Shown here one piece after another: positions 26,708 to 35,118 of a stretch of 64,000 nt of DNA. The first letter of the stretch is position 1; every line of letters begins with the position of its first letter. Source of the DNA: CBDHCC01 sp965261015 (GTDB lineage Bacteria; Pseudomonadota; Alphaproteobacteria; Sphingomonadales; Sphingomonadaceae). The stretch spans positions 1,612,001 to 1,676,000 of the forward strand of contig CBDHCC010000001.1 in assembly GCA_965261015.1 (NCBI GenBank), read 5' to 3'. Position numbers and translations under genes: made by a program. The notes beneath the pieces are model-generated. The model saw nothing but the letters and a program-made list of their open reading frames with translations, searched no databases and had not been told where the DNA came from.

Positions 26708-27583
26708 GTGGCGTCCCTCAAGGAACTGAAACTTCGCATCGGCTCGGTGAAGTCGACGCAGAAGATCACCAAGGCCAAGCAGATGGTGGCGGCCGCCAAG
26801 CTGCGCCGGGCGCAGGCGGCGGCGGAGGCGGCGCGCCCGTTCGCGGAGCGGATCGAAGAGGTCGTGGCCGGGCTGGTCGCCAGCGTTGGCGCGAATGATA
26901 GCGCTCCGCGTCTGCTGACCGGCAGCGGGGGCGATGACACCCATCTGCTGGTCGTCTTGAACTCCGATCGCGGACTGGCTGGCGCGTTCAACTCGAACAT
27001 CGTCAAGGCGGCGCGCGACAAGGCGAACACCCTGCAGGCCGCGGGCAAGACGGTCCGATTTCTACTGGTGGGTCGCAAGGGCCGGCCGGTTATCAAGCGG
27101 CTATTTCCGGGGCAGATCGTCAGCGAGTACGACACCACCGGCTATCGCGAACTTAGCTACGACAACGCGCGCGAGATCGCCGACGAGGTGATGCGGCGTT
27201 TCGAAGCGGGTGAGTTCGACGTCGCCCACTTGTTCTTCTCCCGCTTCCGATCCGCCTTGCTGCAGGAGGCGACGGGGCAACAAATCGTTCCCGTGCCGAG
27301 GCCGGACGGGTCCGTGGAAGACAGCGCGGCAGCCGTCGAGTATGAGCCGGATGAAGAAGCGATCCTGGCGGAACTGCTGCCGCGAAACATCACCATCCAG
27401 ATTTTCAAAGGCCTGCTGGAAAATGCCGCTTCGGAACAGGGCGCGTCCATGACCGCCATGGACAATGCCACGCGCAACGCCGGCGACCTGATCAACAAGC
27501 TGACAATCCAGTACAACCGCAGTCGCCAAGCCGCGATCACCACAGAGCTTGTGGAGATCATCTCCGGCGCCGAAGCACTCTAA
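26708..27583 (+). CDS. atpG: ATP synthase F1 subunit gamma
   Basis: Central rotor shaft of F1, 291 aa. The N-terminal helix ASLKELKLRIGSVKSTQKITKAKQMVAAAKLRRAQ and the C-terminal ERGASMTAMDNATRNAGDLINKL-type helix (here EQGASMTAMDNATRNA) are diagnostic. GTG start at 26708, nine bases after atpA. Confidence 0.97.
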   Translation: MASLKELKLRIGSVKSTQKITKAKQMVAAAKLRRAQAAAEAARPFAERIEEVVAGLVASVGANDSAPRLLTGSGGDDTHLLVVLNSDRGLAGAFNSNIVKAARDKANTLQAAGKTVRFLLVGRKGRPVIKRLFPGQIVSEYDTTGYRELSYDNAREIADEVMRRFEAGEFDVAHLFFSRFRSALLQEATGQQIVPVPRPDGSVEDSAAAVEYEPDEEAILAELLPRNITIQIFKGLLENAASEQGASMTAMDNATRNAGDLINKLTIQYNRSRQAAITTELVEIISGAEAL

Positions 27584-27601
27584 GTCCAGAGGACCGACAC
27601 C

Positions 27602-29068
27602 ATGGCCACCATCGCCCCAGAACGCCCCGCCACCTCCAACACCGTCGGCCGCATCGCCCAGGTGATCGGCGCCGTCGTGGACGTGCAGTTCGACGACAAT
27701 CTGCCCGCCATCCTCTCGGCGCTGGAAACGAACAACAACGGCAATCGGCTGGTGCTCGAAGTGGCTCAGCATCTGGGCGAGAACACAGTGCGGTGCATCG
27801 CCATGGACGGCACCGACGGATTGACCCGCGGGCAGGAGGTCACCGACACCGGCGGACAGATTCGTGTGCCGGTGGGTCCCGAGACGCTGGGCCGCATCAT
27901 GAACGTGATCGGTGAGCCGATCGACGAGCGCGGCCCCATCGGCAACACACGCACCGCCCCCATCCATGCCGACGCGCCCCTTTTCGAGGACCAGTCGACC
28001 GAAAGTGCCATCCTGGTCACCGGCATCAAGGTCATCGACCTCCTCGCCCCCTACGCGCGCGGCGGCAAGATCGGGCTGTTCGGCGGCGCGGGCGTCGGCA
28101 AGACCGTGCTGATCCAGGAGCTGATCAACAACATAGCCAAGGGTCATGGCGGCGTTTCCGTGTTCGCCGGCGTGGGCGAGCGCACGCGCGAGGGCAACGA
28201 TCTCTACCACGAGTTCCTGGACGCTGGCGTGATCGCGAAGGACGCGGAAGGCAATGCCACGTCCGAAGGCTCGAAGGTGGCCCTGGTATATGGTCAGATG
28301 AACGAGCCTCCCGGGGCACGCTCCCGCGTGGCTCTGTCGGGCCTCGCGATCGCGGAATATTTCCGCGACGAGGAGGGTCAGGACGTTCTGTTCTTCGTCG
28401 ACAACATCTTCCGCTTCACCCAGGCCGGTTCCGAAGTGTCCGCTCTGCTGGGCCGCATCCCATCCGCGGTGGGCTATCAGCCGACGCTCGCCACGGACAT
28501 GGGTGCGTTGCAGGAGCGGATCACCAGCACCAACAAGGGTTCGATCACGTCGGTCCAGGCGATCTATGTGCCCGCCGACGATCTGACGGATCCTGCCCCG
28601 GCAACGTCCTTTGCCCACCTCGATGCGACGACGAACCTGAACCGCGCGATTAGCGAGTTGGGCATCTACCCGGCGGTCGATCCCCTTGACTCGACCAGCC
28701 GCGTGCTGGAGCCGCGGATCGTGGGACAGGAGCATTACGACACCGCGCGCGCTGTCCAGGAGACGCTGCAGAAGTATAAGTCGCTTCAGGATATCATCGC
28801 CATCCTTGGGATGGACGAGCTGTCGGAGGAGGACAAGCTGACCGTCGCGCGCGCGCGCAAGATCCAGAAGTTCCTGTCCCAGCCGTTCCACGTGGCCGAG
28901 GTCTTCACCGGGATTTCCGGCAAGTTCGTGGCGATCGAGGATACGGTCCGCTCGTTCAAGGCGGTCGTGGATGGCGAGTATGATCACCTGCCCGAAGCCG
29001 CCTTCTACATGGTGGGCGGCATCGATGAGGCGGTCGAAAAGGCGCAGAAGCTGGCCGCTGAAGCGTAG
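27602..29068 (+). CDS. atpD: ATP synthase F1 subunit beta
   Basis: Catalytic subunit, 488 aa. P-loop GGAGVGKT is at 161-168, followed by GERTREGNDLYHE, the DELSEED-like GMDELSEEDKL near the C-terminus, and PSAVGYQPTLATDMG. An N-terminal extension of about 12 residues (MATIAPERPATS) precedes the usual GRIAQVIGAVVDV start. It sits 18 bases after atpG. The next gene is not atpC but an unrelated membrane protein. Confidence 0.98.
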   Translation: MATIAPERPATSNTVGRIAQVIGAVVDVQFDDNLPAILSALETNNNGNRLVLEVAQHLGENTVRCIAMDGTDGLTRGQEVTDTGGQIRVPVGPETLGRIMNVIGEPIDERGPIGNTRTAPIHADAPLFEDQSTESAILVTGIKVIDLLAPYARGGKIGLFGGAGVGKTVLIQELINNIAKGHGGVSVFAGVGERTREGNDLYHEFLDAGVIAKDAEGNATSEGSKVALVYGQMNEPPGARSRVALSGLAIAEYFRDEEGQDVLFFVDNIFRFTQAGSEVSALLGRIPSAVGYQPTLATDMGALQERITSTNKGSITSVQAIYVPADDLTDPAPATSFAHLDATTNLNRAISELGIYPAVDPLDSTSRVLEPRIVGQEHYDTARAVQETLQKYKSLQDIIAILGMDELSEEDKLTVARARKIQKFLSQPFHVAEVFTGISGKFVAIEDTVRSFKAVVDGEYDHLPEAAFYMVGGIDEAVEKAQKLAAEA

Positions 29069-29092
29069 GCGCCAAAGCGCAGCCGGAGCGAG

Positions 29093-29506
29093 GTGGCGGT
29101 GCACACCGAGATGCTGGTGCTCCGGCTTGCCCAGCTGTCGCTGGTGCTCTTCCTGATGATCAGCGCGCTGCACATCCACTGGGCTCGGGTCGGCCACTGG
29201 CGCGAGTTTTCCAGCAAGTTCGACCGGGCTGCCGACGAGGTGTTCCGGCAGGACACCCGACCTCGACTTCAATATGCCATAGCGGCCCCCTTCGTCGCGG
29301 CGTTCGTGGCGGGCACGATCGGGCTGATGTGGAATGCTGGTTGGGCACCCCTCGTCTGGGCAATCGGGTCCGCGGGTATAGCGCTGATGGACTTGGCGGG
29401 ATGGCAGACGGTCATCTGGCGCGGCTTGTGGGCGGACCTGCTGACCAAAGCTGGCTACCTTGTCGGCGGCGCTCTCGCCCTTCTCCTCTTCTCTTCGCTC
29501 GGCTAA
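29093..29506 (+). CDS. Unrecognised small membrane protein inserted between atpD and atpC
   Basis: 137 aa, not a family I recognise. Hydrophobic segments lie at about 7-25 (LRLAQLSLVLFLMISALHI), 62-78 (YAIAAPFVAAFVAGTIGL), 82-100 and 118-135, giving a three- or four-helix inner-membrane protein with an arginine/aspartate-rich loop near 40-58. It lies 24 bases after atpD and 9 bases before atpC, with GGAG upstream, so it is transcribed with the F1 operon. GTG 29099, two codons in, is an alternative start. Composition resembles its neighbours, so recent transfer is not evident. A role in ATP synthase assembly or membrane anchoring is only suggested by position. Confidence 0.75.
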   Translation: MAVHTEMLVLRLAQLSLVLFLMISALHIHWARVGHWREFSSKFDRAADEVFRQDTRPRLQYAIAAPFVAAFVAGTIGLMWNAGWAPLVWAIGSAGIALMDLAGWQTVIWRGLWADLLTKAGYLVGGALALLLFSSLG

Positions 29507-29515
29507 GGCCCACCC

Positions 29516-29776
29516 ATGCTGAACTTTCAACTCGTCACGCCCACCCGCCTCCAACGGGACGAGACTGTGCACATGGTCGTCGTGCCCGGAAGCGAGGGCG
29601 ACTTCGGCGCGATGGAGGGCCACGCGCCCTTTCTGTCGACCGTCAGGGACGGTGAGTTGGCGATCTACCGCACGCCCGGCGCAGATCCGGAACGCCTGCG
29701 CGTCGAGGGCGGGTTGGCGGAGGTCAGCGCCCGAGGTCTGACGGTCCTCGCCGAGCGAGTAACCGCCTCCACCTAG
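29516..29776 (+). CDS. atpC: ATP synthase F1 subunit epsilon (short form)
   Basis: 86 aa. It has the N-terminal beta-sandwich domain only: LNFQLVTPTRLQRDETVHMVVVPGSEGDFGAMEGHAPFLSTVRDGEL. The C-terminal inhibitory helix-turn-helix of the E. coli subunit (about 138 aa) is absent, as in many alphaproteobacteria, where inhibition is taken over by the zeta subunit. It is the last gene of the operon and converges on the EamA gene, seven bases away. Confidence 0.93.
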   Translation: MLNFQLVTPTRLQRDETVHMVVVPGSEGDFGAMEGHAPFLSTVRDGELAIYRTPGADPERLRVEGGLAEVSARGLTVLAERVTAST

Positions 29777-29783
29777 TCGCGCC

Positions 29784-30695
29784 TCAACCTGGTACGCCGC
29801 CCAGGCTGCGGCGGCGCTGACGGGTCCAGAGGAACAGCCCGGCGGCGACCACGACTCCCGCGCCGACCAGCGCCCATCCGTCCGGATAGTCGCCATAGAA
29901 TAGCGCGCCGAGTGTCAGCGCGACCAGCAGCTGACCGTAGACCATCGGGGCGATCTCGGCCGCGCCGACGCGAACGGTGGCGGCGAAGATCAGGGTATGG
30001 CCGAGGCTCGCCGTCCCGGCGATCGCCAAGGCCCGTGCGACGACGGAGAGCGGCGGCGGCGACAAGGCGGGTGAGGGCAGTCCGCTCACATGGCCGACCA
30101 CGGTCGCGACGATGAGGACCGGCGTGCAAAAGGACGCAACGAGGAACTGGCTCCCTAAGACACTCGCCGTTCCGACGGTCAATCGATTGAGCACGATCAG
30201 TGCGGCGAGGCCGGATGCGGACGCGAGCGGCAGCAACGCCGTCCAGCCGAACGATCCGGTTCCGGGCCGCAATACGAGAAGCACGCCAACGAACGCCACG
30301 GCGGTCGCCGCCACGCCTTCCCACCGCAGCCGCTCACCAAGAGCTAAGGCCGCGATCAGGCCCACGAGCATGGGACTGACGAACTGGATCGTCGTGGCGG
30401 TTGCCAGCGGCATGGTGAAGATCGCCAGGTAGAAACACAGGCTTGCCACCGCCAAGGCCCCTCCCCTCGCCGCGTGCAGGCCCAACCGGCTGGCGCGTAG
30501 CCCCGCCTTCCCTTCGCGCCAGAGCACCAGCGCGCCCATCAGGATCGAGCCGAAGGCGAAGCGCAGGGCGGTGATGCCGGTGCCCGGCCATTCGCCGGCC
30601 ATCGATTTCATGATGCCGTCGCCCACCGACAGCAGACCGAAGCCGACGAGCGCCAATGGCAGAGCCAGCGCGCGGTCTCCCAGGGGTTTGGACAT
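29784..30695 (-). CDS. DMT-superfamily transporter, EamA family
   Basis: 303 aa, about ten transmembrane helices in two EamA repeats (LRFAFGSILMGALVLWREG, then TATTIQFVSPMLVGLIAALALGERLRWEGVAATAVAFVGVLLVLRPG). Substrate unknown; family members move amino acids, nucleotides or drugs. Start ATG 30695 has AAGG upstream. The 115 bases to the divergent cpaF (30696-30810) show a TTGACC but no convincing -10 at proper spacing. Confidence 0.87.
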   Translation of the reverse strand: MSKPLGDRALALPLALVGFGLLSVGDGIMKSMAGEWPGTGITALRFAFGSILMGALVLWREGKAGLRASRLGLHAARGGALAVASLCFYLAIFTMPLATATTIQFVSPMLVGLIAALALGERLRWEGVAATAVAFVGVLLVLRPGTGSFGWTALLPLASASGLAALIVLNRLTVGTASVLGSQFLVASFCTPVLIVATVVGHVSGLPSPALSPPPLSVVARALAIAGTASLGHTLIFAATVRVGAAEIAPMVYGQLLVALTLGALFYGDYPDGWALVGAGVVVAAGLFLWTRQRRRSLGGVPG

Positions 30696-30810
30696 GTCCC
30701 TGCCTTGACCTGGTCGCCGGCCGAGTAAAGCCTTAAGCCGGATTTCACCTTTGTCCGATAGCCCGGGGACACACGGAAGATTGTGCCCGCACGGGCCGGG
30801 AGAACAGTGG

Positions 30811-32307
30811 ATGAGCGCCTTTGGCAAACGCGGACCCGGCGGTGCGGCCCGACCCTCTTTCGGGGTGGCGCGACCCATGCAGGGTGGTGCCATGGCCACG
30901 AAGCCGGTGCCCGAGGGCGGTGACCAGTTCCCTCCGCTCGACACCCTGGGCGACGACGAACACCCCGCGCCGACCAACGATGCCATGTCGCGCCTTCAGG
31001 ACCGGATCGATACCGCGTTAGAGGCGAACGCGCCCAAAGAGGGCTTCGAGGCTTCGGTCCACAAGATCAAGGAGCAGGTCCTTCCACGCCTGTTGGAGCG
31101 AGTGGATCCGGAAGCCGCCGCCTCGCTGACGAAGGACGAGCTGGCCGAGGAGTTTCGGCCTATCATCGGCGAGGTCCTGGCCGAGCTAAAGATCACGCTG
31201 AATCGGCGCGAACAGTTCGCGCTTGAAAAGGTGCTCGTCGACGAGCTGCTCGGCCTGGGTCCTCTGGAGGAATTGCTGGCCGACAGCGAAGTGTCGGACA
31301 TCATGGTGAACGGCCCCGACCAGACCTACATCGAAAAAAAGGGCAAACTGACGCTGGCGGGGATCCAGTTTCGCGACGAAGCGCATCTGCTTCAGATCGC
31401 GCAGCGGATTTGCAATTCCGTCGGTCGGCGCGTCGATCAGACCACGCCCTTGGCCGACGCCCGGCTGAAAGACGGGTCGCGCGTCAACGTGATCGTCCCA
31501 CCCTTGTCGTTGAAGGGCACGGCGATCTCGATCCGCAAATTCTCCGACAAGCCGATCACCGTCGACATGATGCAGAAGTTCGGGTCCATGTCGGAGAAGA
31601 TGGCCACCGCCTTGAAAGTGGCGGGTGCGTGCCGTTTCAACATCGTCATTTCCGGCGGCACGGGATCGGGCAAGACCACGATGCTGAACGCGCTGTCTCG
31701 CATGATCGACCCGGGCGAACGCGTTCTGACCATTGAGGACGCGGCCGAGTTGCGGCTTCAGCAGCCCCACTGGCTACCGCTAGAGACCCGGCCCGCGAAC
31801 CTGGAAGGTAAGGGAGAAATCTCGATCCGAGACTTGGTCAAGAACGCGCTGCGTATGCGCCCAGATCGCATCATCCTGGGTGAGATTCGCGGATCGGAAT
31901 GTTTCGACCTGCTCGCCGCCATGAACACCGGCCATGACGGATCGATGTGCACCCTTCACTCCAACAGCCCGCGCGAATGCCTGGGACGTATGGAAAACAT
32001 GGTGCTGATGGGGGACATCAAGATCCCGAAAGAGGCGGTCAGCCGGCAGATCGCCGATTCCGTGGATCTGGTCGTGCAGGTGAAGCGGCTGCGCGACGGA
32101 TCACGTCGCACGACCAACATTACCGAGGTGATCGGCATGGAGGGCGAGGTCATCGTCACCCAAGAGCTGTTCAAATTCGAGTATCTGGATGAGGACAAGG
32201 ACGGGAAGATCATCGGAGAGTATCGCTCGATGGGCCTGCGACCCTACTCGCTGGAAAAAGCCCGCGCCTTCGGCCTGGACCAGGCGTTGTTGGAAGCGTG
32301 CCTCTGA
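30811..32307 (+). CDS. cpaF: CpaF/TadA family secretion ATPase
   Basis: Type II/IV secretion-system ATPase that powers Flp/Tad pilus assembly, 498 aa. It has an N-terminal disordered stretch (1-60), then the N-terminal domain LVDELLGLGPLEELLADSEVSDIMVNGPD, Walker A SGGTGSGKTT at 281-290, the Asp box RMRPDRIILGEIRGSE, and AMNTGHDGSMCTLHSNSPRECLGR with the His box. ATG 30811 is chosen because of GGGAGA upstream and the MSAFGKRG opening usual for CpaF. No other tad genes adjoin it. The TadG/TadE-like genes at 59856-62781 are 28 kb away. Confidence 0.93.
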   Translation: MSAFGKRGPGGAARPSFGVARPMQGGAMATKPVPEGGDQFPPLDTLGDDEHPAPTNDAMSRLQDRIDTALEANAPKEGFEASVHKIKEQVLPRLLERVDPEAAASLTKDELAEEFRPIIGEVLAELKITLNRREQFALEKVLVDELLGLGPLEELLADSEVSDIMVNGPDQTYIEKKGKLTLAGIQFRDEAHLLQIAQRICNSVGRRVDQTTPLADARLKDGSRVNVIVPPLSLKGTAISIRKFSDKPITVDMMQKFGSMSEKMATALKVAGACRFNIVISGGTGSGKTTMLNALSRMIDPGERVLTIEDAAELRLQQPHWLPLETRPANLEGKGEISIRDLVKNALRMRPDRIILGEIRGSECFDLLAAMNTGHDGSMCTLHSNSPRECLGRMENMVLMGDIKIPKEAVSRQIADSVDLVVQVKRLRDGSRRTTNITEVIGMEGEVIVTQELFKFEYLDEDKDGKIIGEYRSMGLRPYSLEKARAFGLDQALLEACL

Positions 32308-32324
32308 CGCCTTCCGACGTTCGT

Positions 32325-32855
32325 TCAGCGCATCCTGTCAACCTGCGCGCGCAATGCGGCGAGTTCTCGCTTCAGTGATTCGACCTCGGCGTCCCGGCCC
32401 GTGCTAATGGGCGGTTTGGGAGTCGCTGCCCCGAACAGTTCCATGTTCCGCCGTGCGATCTCGGTGAACGGGTTCGAGGCCATGGCGCCCTGCACCACCT
32501 CGCGGAACCGGTCGCCATTCGCGCGGAAGGATGCCATCGATGCTTCCAGATAGTCGGGCAGCACGGACTGCATGCCGTTGCCGTATAGGCCGATCAGTTG
32601 GCGCAAGAAACTGATCGGAAGCAAGCTGTCGCCGCGCGCTTCCTCATCCACTATGATCTGGGTCAGCACAGAGCGTGTTATGTCGTCGCCCGAACGCGCG
32701 TCCTGCACCACGAAATCGCGTCCCGACCGCACCATGGCGGCCAGATGATCCAAGGTGATGTAGGTGGACGCATCGGTGTCGTACAACCGACGATTGGCGT
32801 ATTTTTTAATGACGATGGGGCCGTCGCCGGCGTCGTCGGGGGTTTGAGATGTCAA
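32325..32855 (-). CDS. phaR: Polyhydroxyalkanoate synthesis repressor PhaR
   Basis: DNA- and PHA-binding repressor of phasin and PHA genes, 176 aa. The N-terminal PHB/PHA accumulation domain IVIKKYANRRLYDTDASTYITLDHLAAMV is diagnostic, followed by QLIGLYGNGMQSVLPDYLEASM and a C-terminal coiled coil (DAEVESLKRELAALRAQV). It starts at TTG 32855, supported by a strong GAGGAG seven bases upstream. No PHA synthase gene is in the window. It is downstream of phoB on the same strand, 52 bases apart. It converges with cpaF, 17 bases away. Confidence 0.93.
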   Translation of the reverse strand: MTSQTPDDAGDGPIVIKKYANRRLYDTDASTYITLDHLAAMVRSGRDFVVQDARSGDDITRSVLTQIIVDEEARGDSLLPISFLRQLIGLYGNGMQSVLPDYLEASMASFRANGDRFREVVQGAMASNPFTEIARRNMELFGAATPKPPISTGRDAEVESLKRELAALRAQVDRMR

Positions 32856-32907
32856 ATTTAGCTCCTCGGTTCGCGAAAGCTACTGCGGCAGGACGGTCTC
32901 GACAATC

Positions 32908-33603
32908 CTAATCGCTTGCCTGGTCCATGGCGTAGCCGGCGGACCGCACCGTGCGGATCAGGTCTGTCTCGCCATCGGTATTCAAGGCCTTTCGCAGCCG
33001 GCGGACATGCACGTCCACCGTACGAAGCTCGATGTCCGAGTTCATGCCCCAGACGGCGTTCAGCAGCTGCTCGCGTGAGAACACACGGCCGGGATGCTGC
33101 ATCAAATGGCGCAACAATCGGTACTCGGTGGGACCGATCGCCACCGGAGCGCCCGAACGCCGGACGCGAAAGGCCGCGGTGTCCATCTCCACATTGCCGA
33201 CCTTTAGAGTTTCTCCCGTCAAAGCCGGGCGCAAGCGTCGCAGGACGGCCTGCGCCCGGGCCACCAGCTCTCTGGGCGAGAACGGCTTGGTGACGTAATC
33301 GTCCGCGCCGGTGTCAAAGCCCCGCAGGCGATCCGCTTCCTCCCCACGCGCGGTCAGCATGATGATGGGAATGCCCGCGGTGTCGGGAGAGCGACGAAGC
33401 TGGCGGCAGACCTCGATGCCGGACAGGCCCTCAATCATCCAGTCCAGCAAGACCAGATCGGGTGCCTGTTCGGCCACCCGCATCAAGGCATCCTCCCCAT
33501 CGGCGGTCTGCACCACCTCAAAACCTTCCGCCTCGAAGATATAGGTGACCAGCTCGCTAAGCGCCTCGTCATCCTCGACCAGTAGGACCCGCCCGGGATT
33601 CAC
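32908..33603 (-). CDS. phoB: Phosphate regulon response regulator PhoB
   Basis: OmpR/PhoB-family two-component regulator, 231 aa. The receiver domain has the phosphoacceptor Asp54 (DLVLLDWM), an acidic pair at 11-12, MLTARG and the conserved lysine in DYVTKPFSP. A C-terminal winged helix follows (TEYRLLRHLMQHPGRVFSREQLLNAVWG, VDVHVRRLRKAL). Its GTG start overlaps the phoU stop as GTGA. It is the last gene of the phoR-pst-phoU-phoB operon. Confidence 0.96.
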   Translation of the reverse strand: MNPGRVLLVEDDEALSELVTYIFEAEGFEVVQTADGEDALMRVAEQAPDLVLLDWMIEGLSGIEVCRQLRRSPDTAGIPIIMLTARGEEADRLRGFDTGADDYVTKPFSPRELVARAQAVLRRLRPALTGETLKVGNVEMDTAAFRVRRSGAPVAIGPTEYRLLRHLMQHPGRVFSREQLLNAVWGMNSDIELRTVDVHVRRLRKALNTDGETDLIRTVRSAGYAMDQASD

Positions 33604-34319
33604 ACCGCACCCGCGCGGCTGCCGGTGACCCGATCGGCCATGTAGCTTCCCGTTGCCGTGAAATAGACCATCTCGGCGACGTTGGTGGCGTGATCGCCGA
33701 CGCGTTCCAGGTTCTTGGCCACGAACAGAAGGTGCGCGGCGTCGCCGATGGATTTGGGGTCTTCCATCATATGGGTCACAAGCGCGCGGAAGATGGAATT
33801 GTAGAAGTCGTCCACGACCTCATCGTCCTCGCACACCTGCAAGGCCGCGCCCGCGTCGCGGGCAGCGAAAGCGGTGAGCACGTCGGCGACCATCTCATTG
33901 GCCTTTTCCGCCATCGCCGGAAGAATCGACAGCGGTTCGATCGTGCGTCGCCCCTCGATCCGACCGACCCGCTTCGCAATGTTCTTGGCGTAATCGCCGA
34001 TCCGCTCGACCACGGCGGCGATCTTCAGGCCGGCGACCACCTCTCGCAGGTCGTCGGCCATCGGTGCGCGCAACGCGATAATGCGCACGACCAGCTTTTC
34101 GACCTCGGACTCCATGGCGTCGATCTTCTTGTCGTCCTCGATCACCTCGTGCGCCAGGTCGAGGTCGCGATCGATCAGCGCCTGCATCGAGCGGGTGATC
34201 GCCGACTCCGCCCGCCCGCCCATTTGCGCGATCAGCGCGCGCAATTCCCCGATCTCGTCATCGAAAGCCTTGACGGTGTGCTCGCCGCCCGCGGGCACCG
34301 GGATGGTGGTGTCGTCCAT
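33600..34319 (-). CDS. phoU: Phosphate signalling protein PhoU
   Basis: 239 aa, two PhoU helical repeats (about 15-110 and 120-215) with the metal-binding type motifs VVERIGDYAKNIAKR and KNLERVGDHATNVAEMV. It connects the Pst transporter to PhoR and dampens PhoB signalling when phosphate is sufficient. Start ATG 34319 has a near-perfect GAGGAGG. It lies 10 bases after pstB and overlaps phoB. Confidence 0.96.
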   Translation of the reverse strand: MDDTTIPVPAGGEHTVKAFDDEIGELRALIAQMGGRAESAITRSMQALIDRDLDLAHEVIEDDKKIDAMESEVEKLVVRIIALRAPMADDLREVVAGLKIAAVVERIGDYAKNIAKRVGRIEGRRTIEPLSILPAMAEKANEMVADVLTAFAARDAGAALQVCEDDEVVDDFYNSIFRALVTHMMEDPKSIGDAAHLLFVAKNLERVGDHATNVAEMVYFTATGSYMADRVTGSRAGAV

Positions 34320-34329
34320 GCGGTCCTCC

Positions 34330-35118
34330 TCAGCCATAGCGGCCGGTGATATAATCCTTGGTGCGCTGCTGGGTCGGCCGGGTGAAGATCTCCGACGTGT
34401 CACCATACTCGACCAGCTCTCCCAGATGGAAGAACGCCGTGCGCTGTGACACGCGGGCGGCCTGTTGCATGTTGTGCGTGACGATGACGATCGCGAAACG
34501 GCCGCGCAGTTCGTGGATCAATTCCTCGATCCGCGCCGTGGCGATCGGGTCGAGCGCCGAGCATGGTTCATCCATCAGGATGACTTCGGGATCGACCGCG
34601 ATCGCCCGTGCGATACACAGGCGCTGCTGCTGTCCGCCGGACAGGGCCGTACCGCTCTCGGCAAGCCGATCCTTGACCTCGCCCCAAAGCCCGGCACGGG
34701 TCAGCGCGCGCTCCACCATGCCGTCCAGATCGGCCTGATCGCGCGCCAAGCCGTGGATGCGCGGGCCGTACGCGACGTTCTCAAAGATCGACTTGGGAAA
34801 TGGGTTCGGCTTCTGGAACACCATCCCGACCCGAGCGCGCAGCTGAACCACGTCCATGGCGGCGGAATAGATGTTCTCGCCGTCCAGCGTGATCTCGCCG
34901 TCCACGCGCGCCGCCGCGATGGTGTCGTTCATCCGATTGAGGCAGCGCAGAAAGGTCGACTTGCCACAGCCCGACGGCCCGATGAACGCCGTCACTTCAT
35001 CCAGCGGCACGTCGATCGAGACGCCCTTGATGGCATGGGTGTCGCCATACCAGACATGGACGTCGCGCGCGGTCATCTTCGTGACCTGCGCCGGATCGGC
35101 AGACGACATCGCGCTCAT
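34330..35118 (-). CDS. pstB: Phosphate ABC transporter ATP-binding protein PstB
   Basis: 262 aa ATPase. Walker A GPSGCGKST is at 47-55, followed by Q-loop VFQKPNPFPKSIFENV (typical of PstB), signature ALSGGQQQRLCIARA, Walker B VILMDEPCSALDP and switch His VTHNMQQA. Possible starts are ATG 35124, 35118 and 35103. I use 35118 because it shares TGATG with the pstA stop. Confidence 0.96.
   Translation of the reverse strand: MSAMSSADPAQVTKMTARDVHVWYGDTHAIKGVSIDVPLDEVTAFIGPSGCGKSTFLRCLNRMNDTIAAARVDGEITLDGENIYSAAMDVVQLRARVGMVFQKPNPFPKSIFENVAYGPRIHGLARDQADLDGMVERALTRAGLWGEVKDRLAESGTALSGGQQQRLCIARAIAVDPEVILMDEPCSALDPIATARIEELIHELRGRFAIVIVTHNMQQAARVSQRTAFFHLGELVEYGDTSEIFTRPTQQRTKDYITGRYG

Noticed and set aside
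27101..29896. A 931-codon open frame on the minus strand across atpD and its neighbours
   Set aside because: Antisense shadow of high-GC coding DNA: no family-like sequence, and it covers unmistakable atpG, atpD and atpC.
30696..30810. TTGACC upstream of cpaF as a promoter
   Set aside because: The nearest -10-like TAAAGC is at 15 bases and poor.
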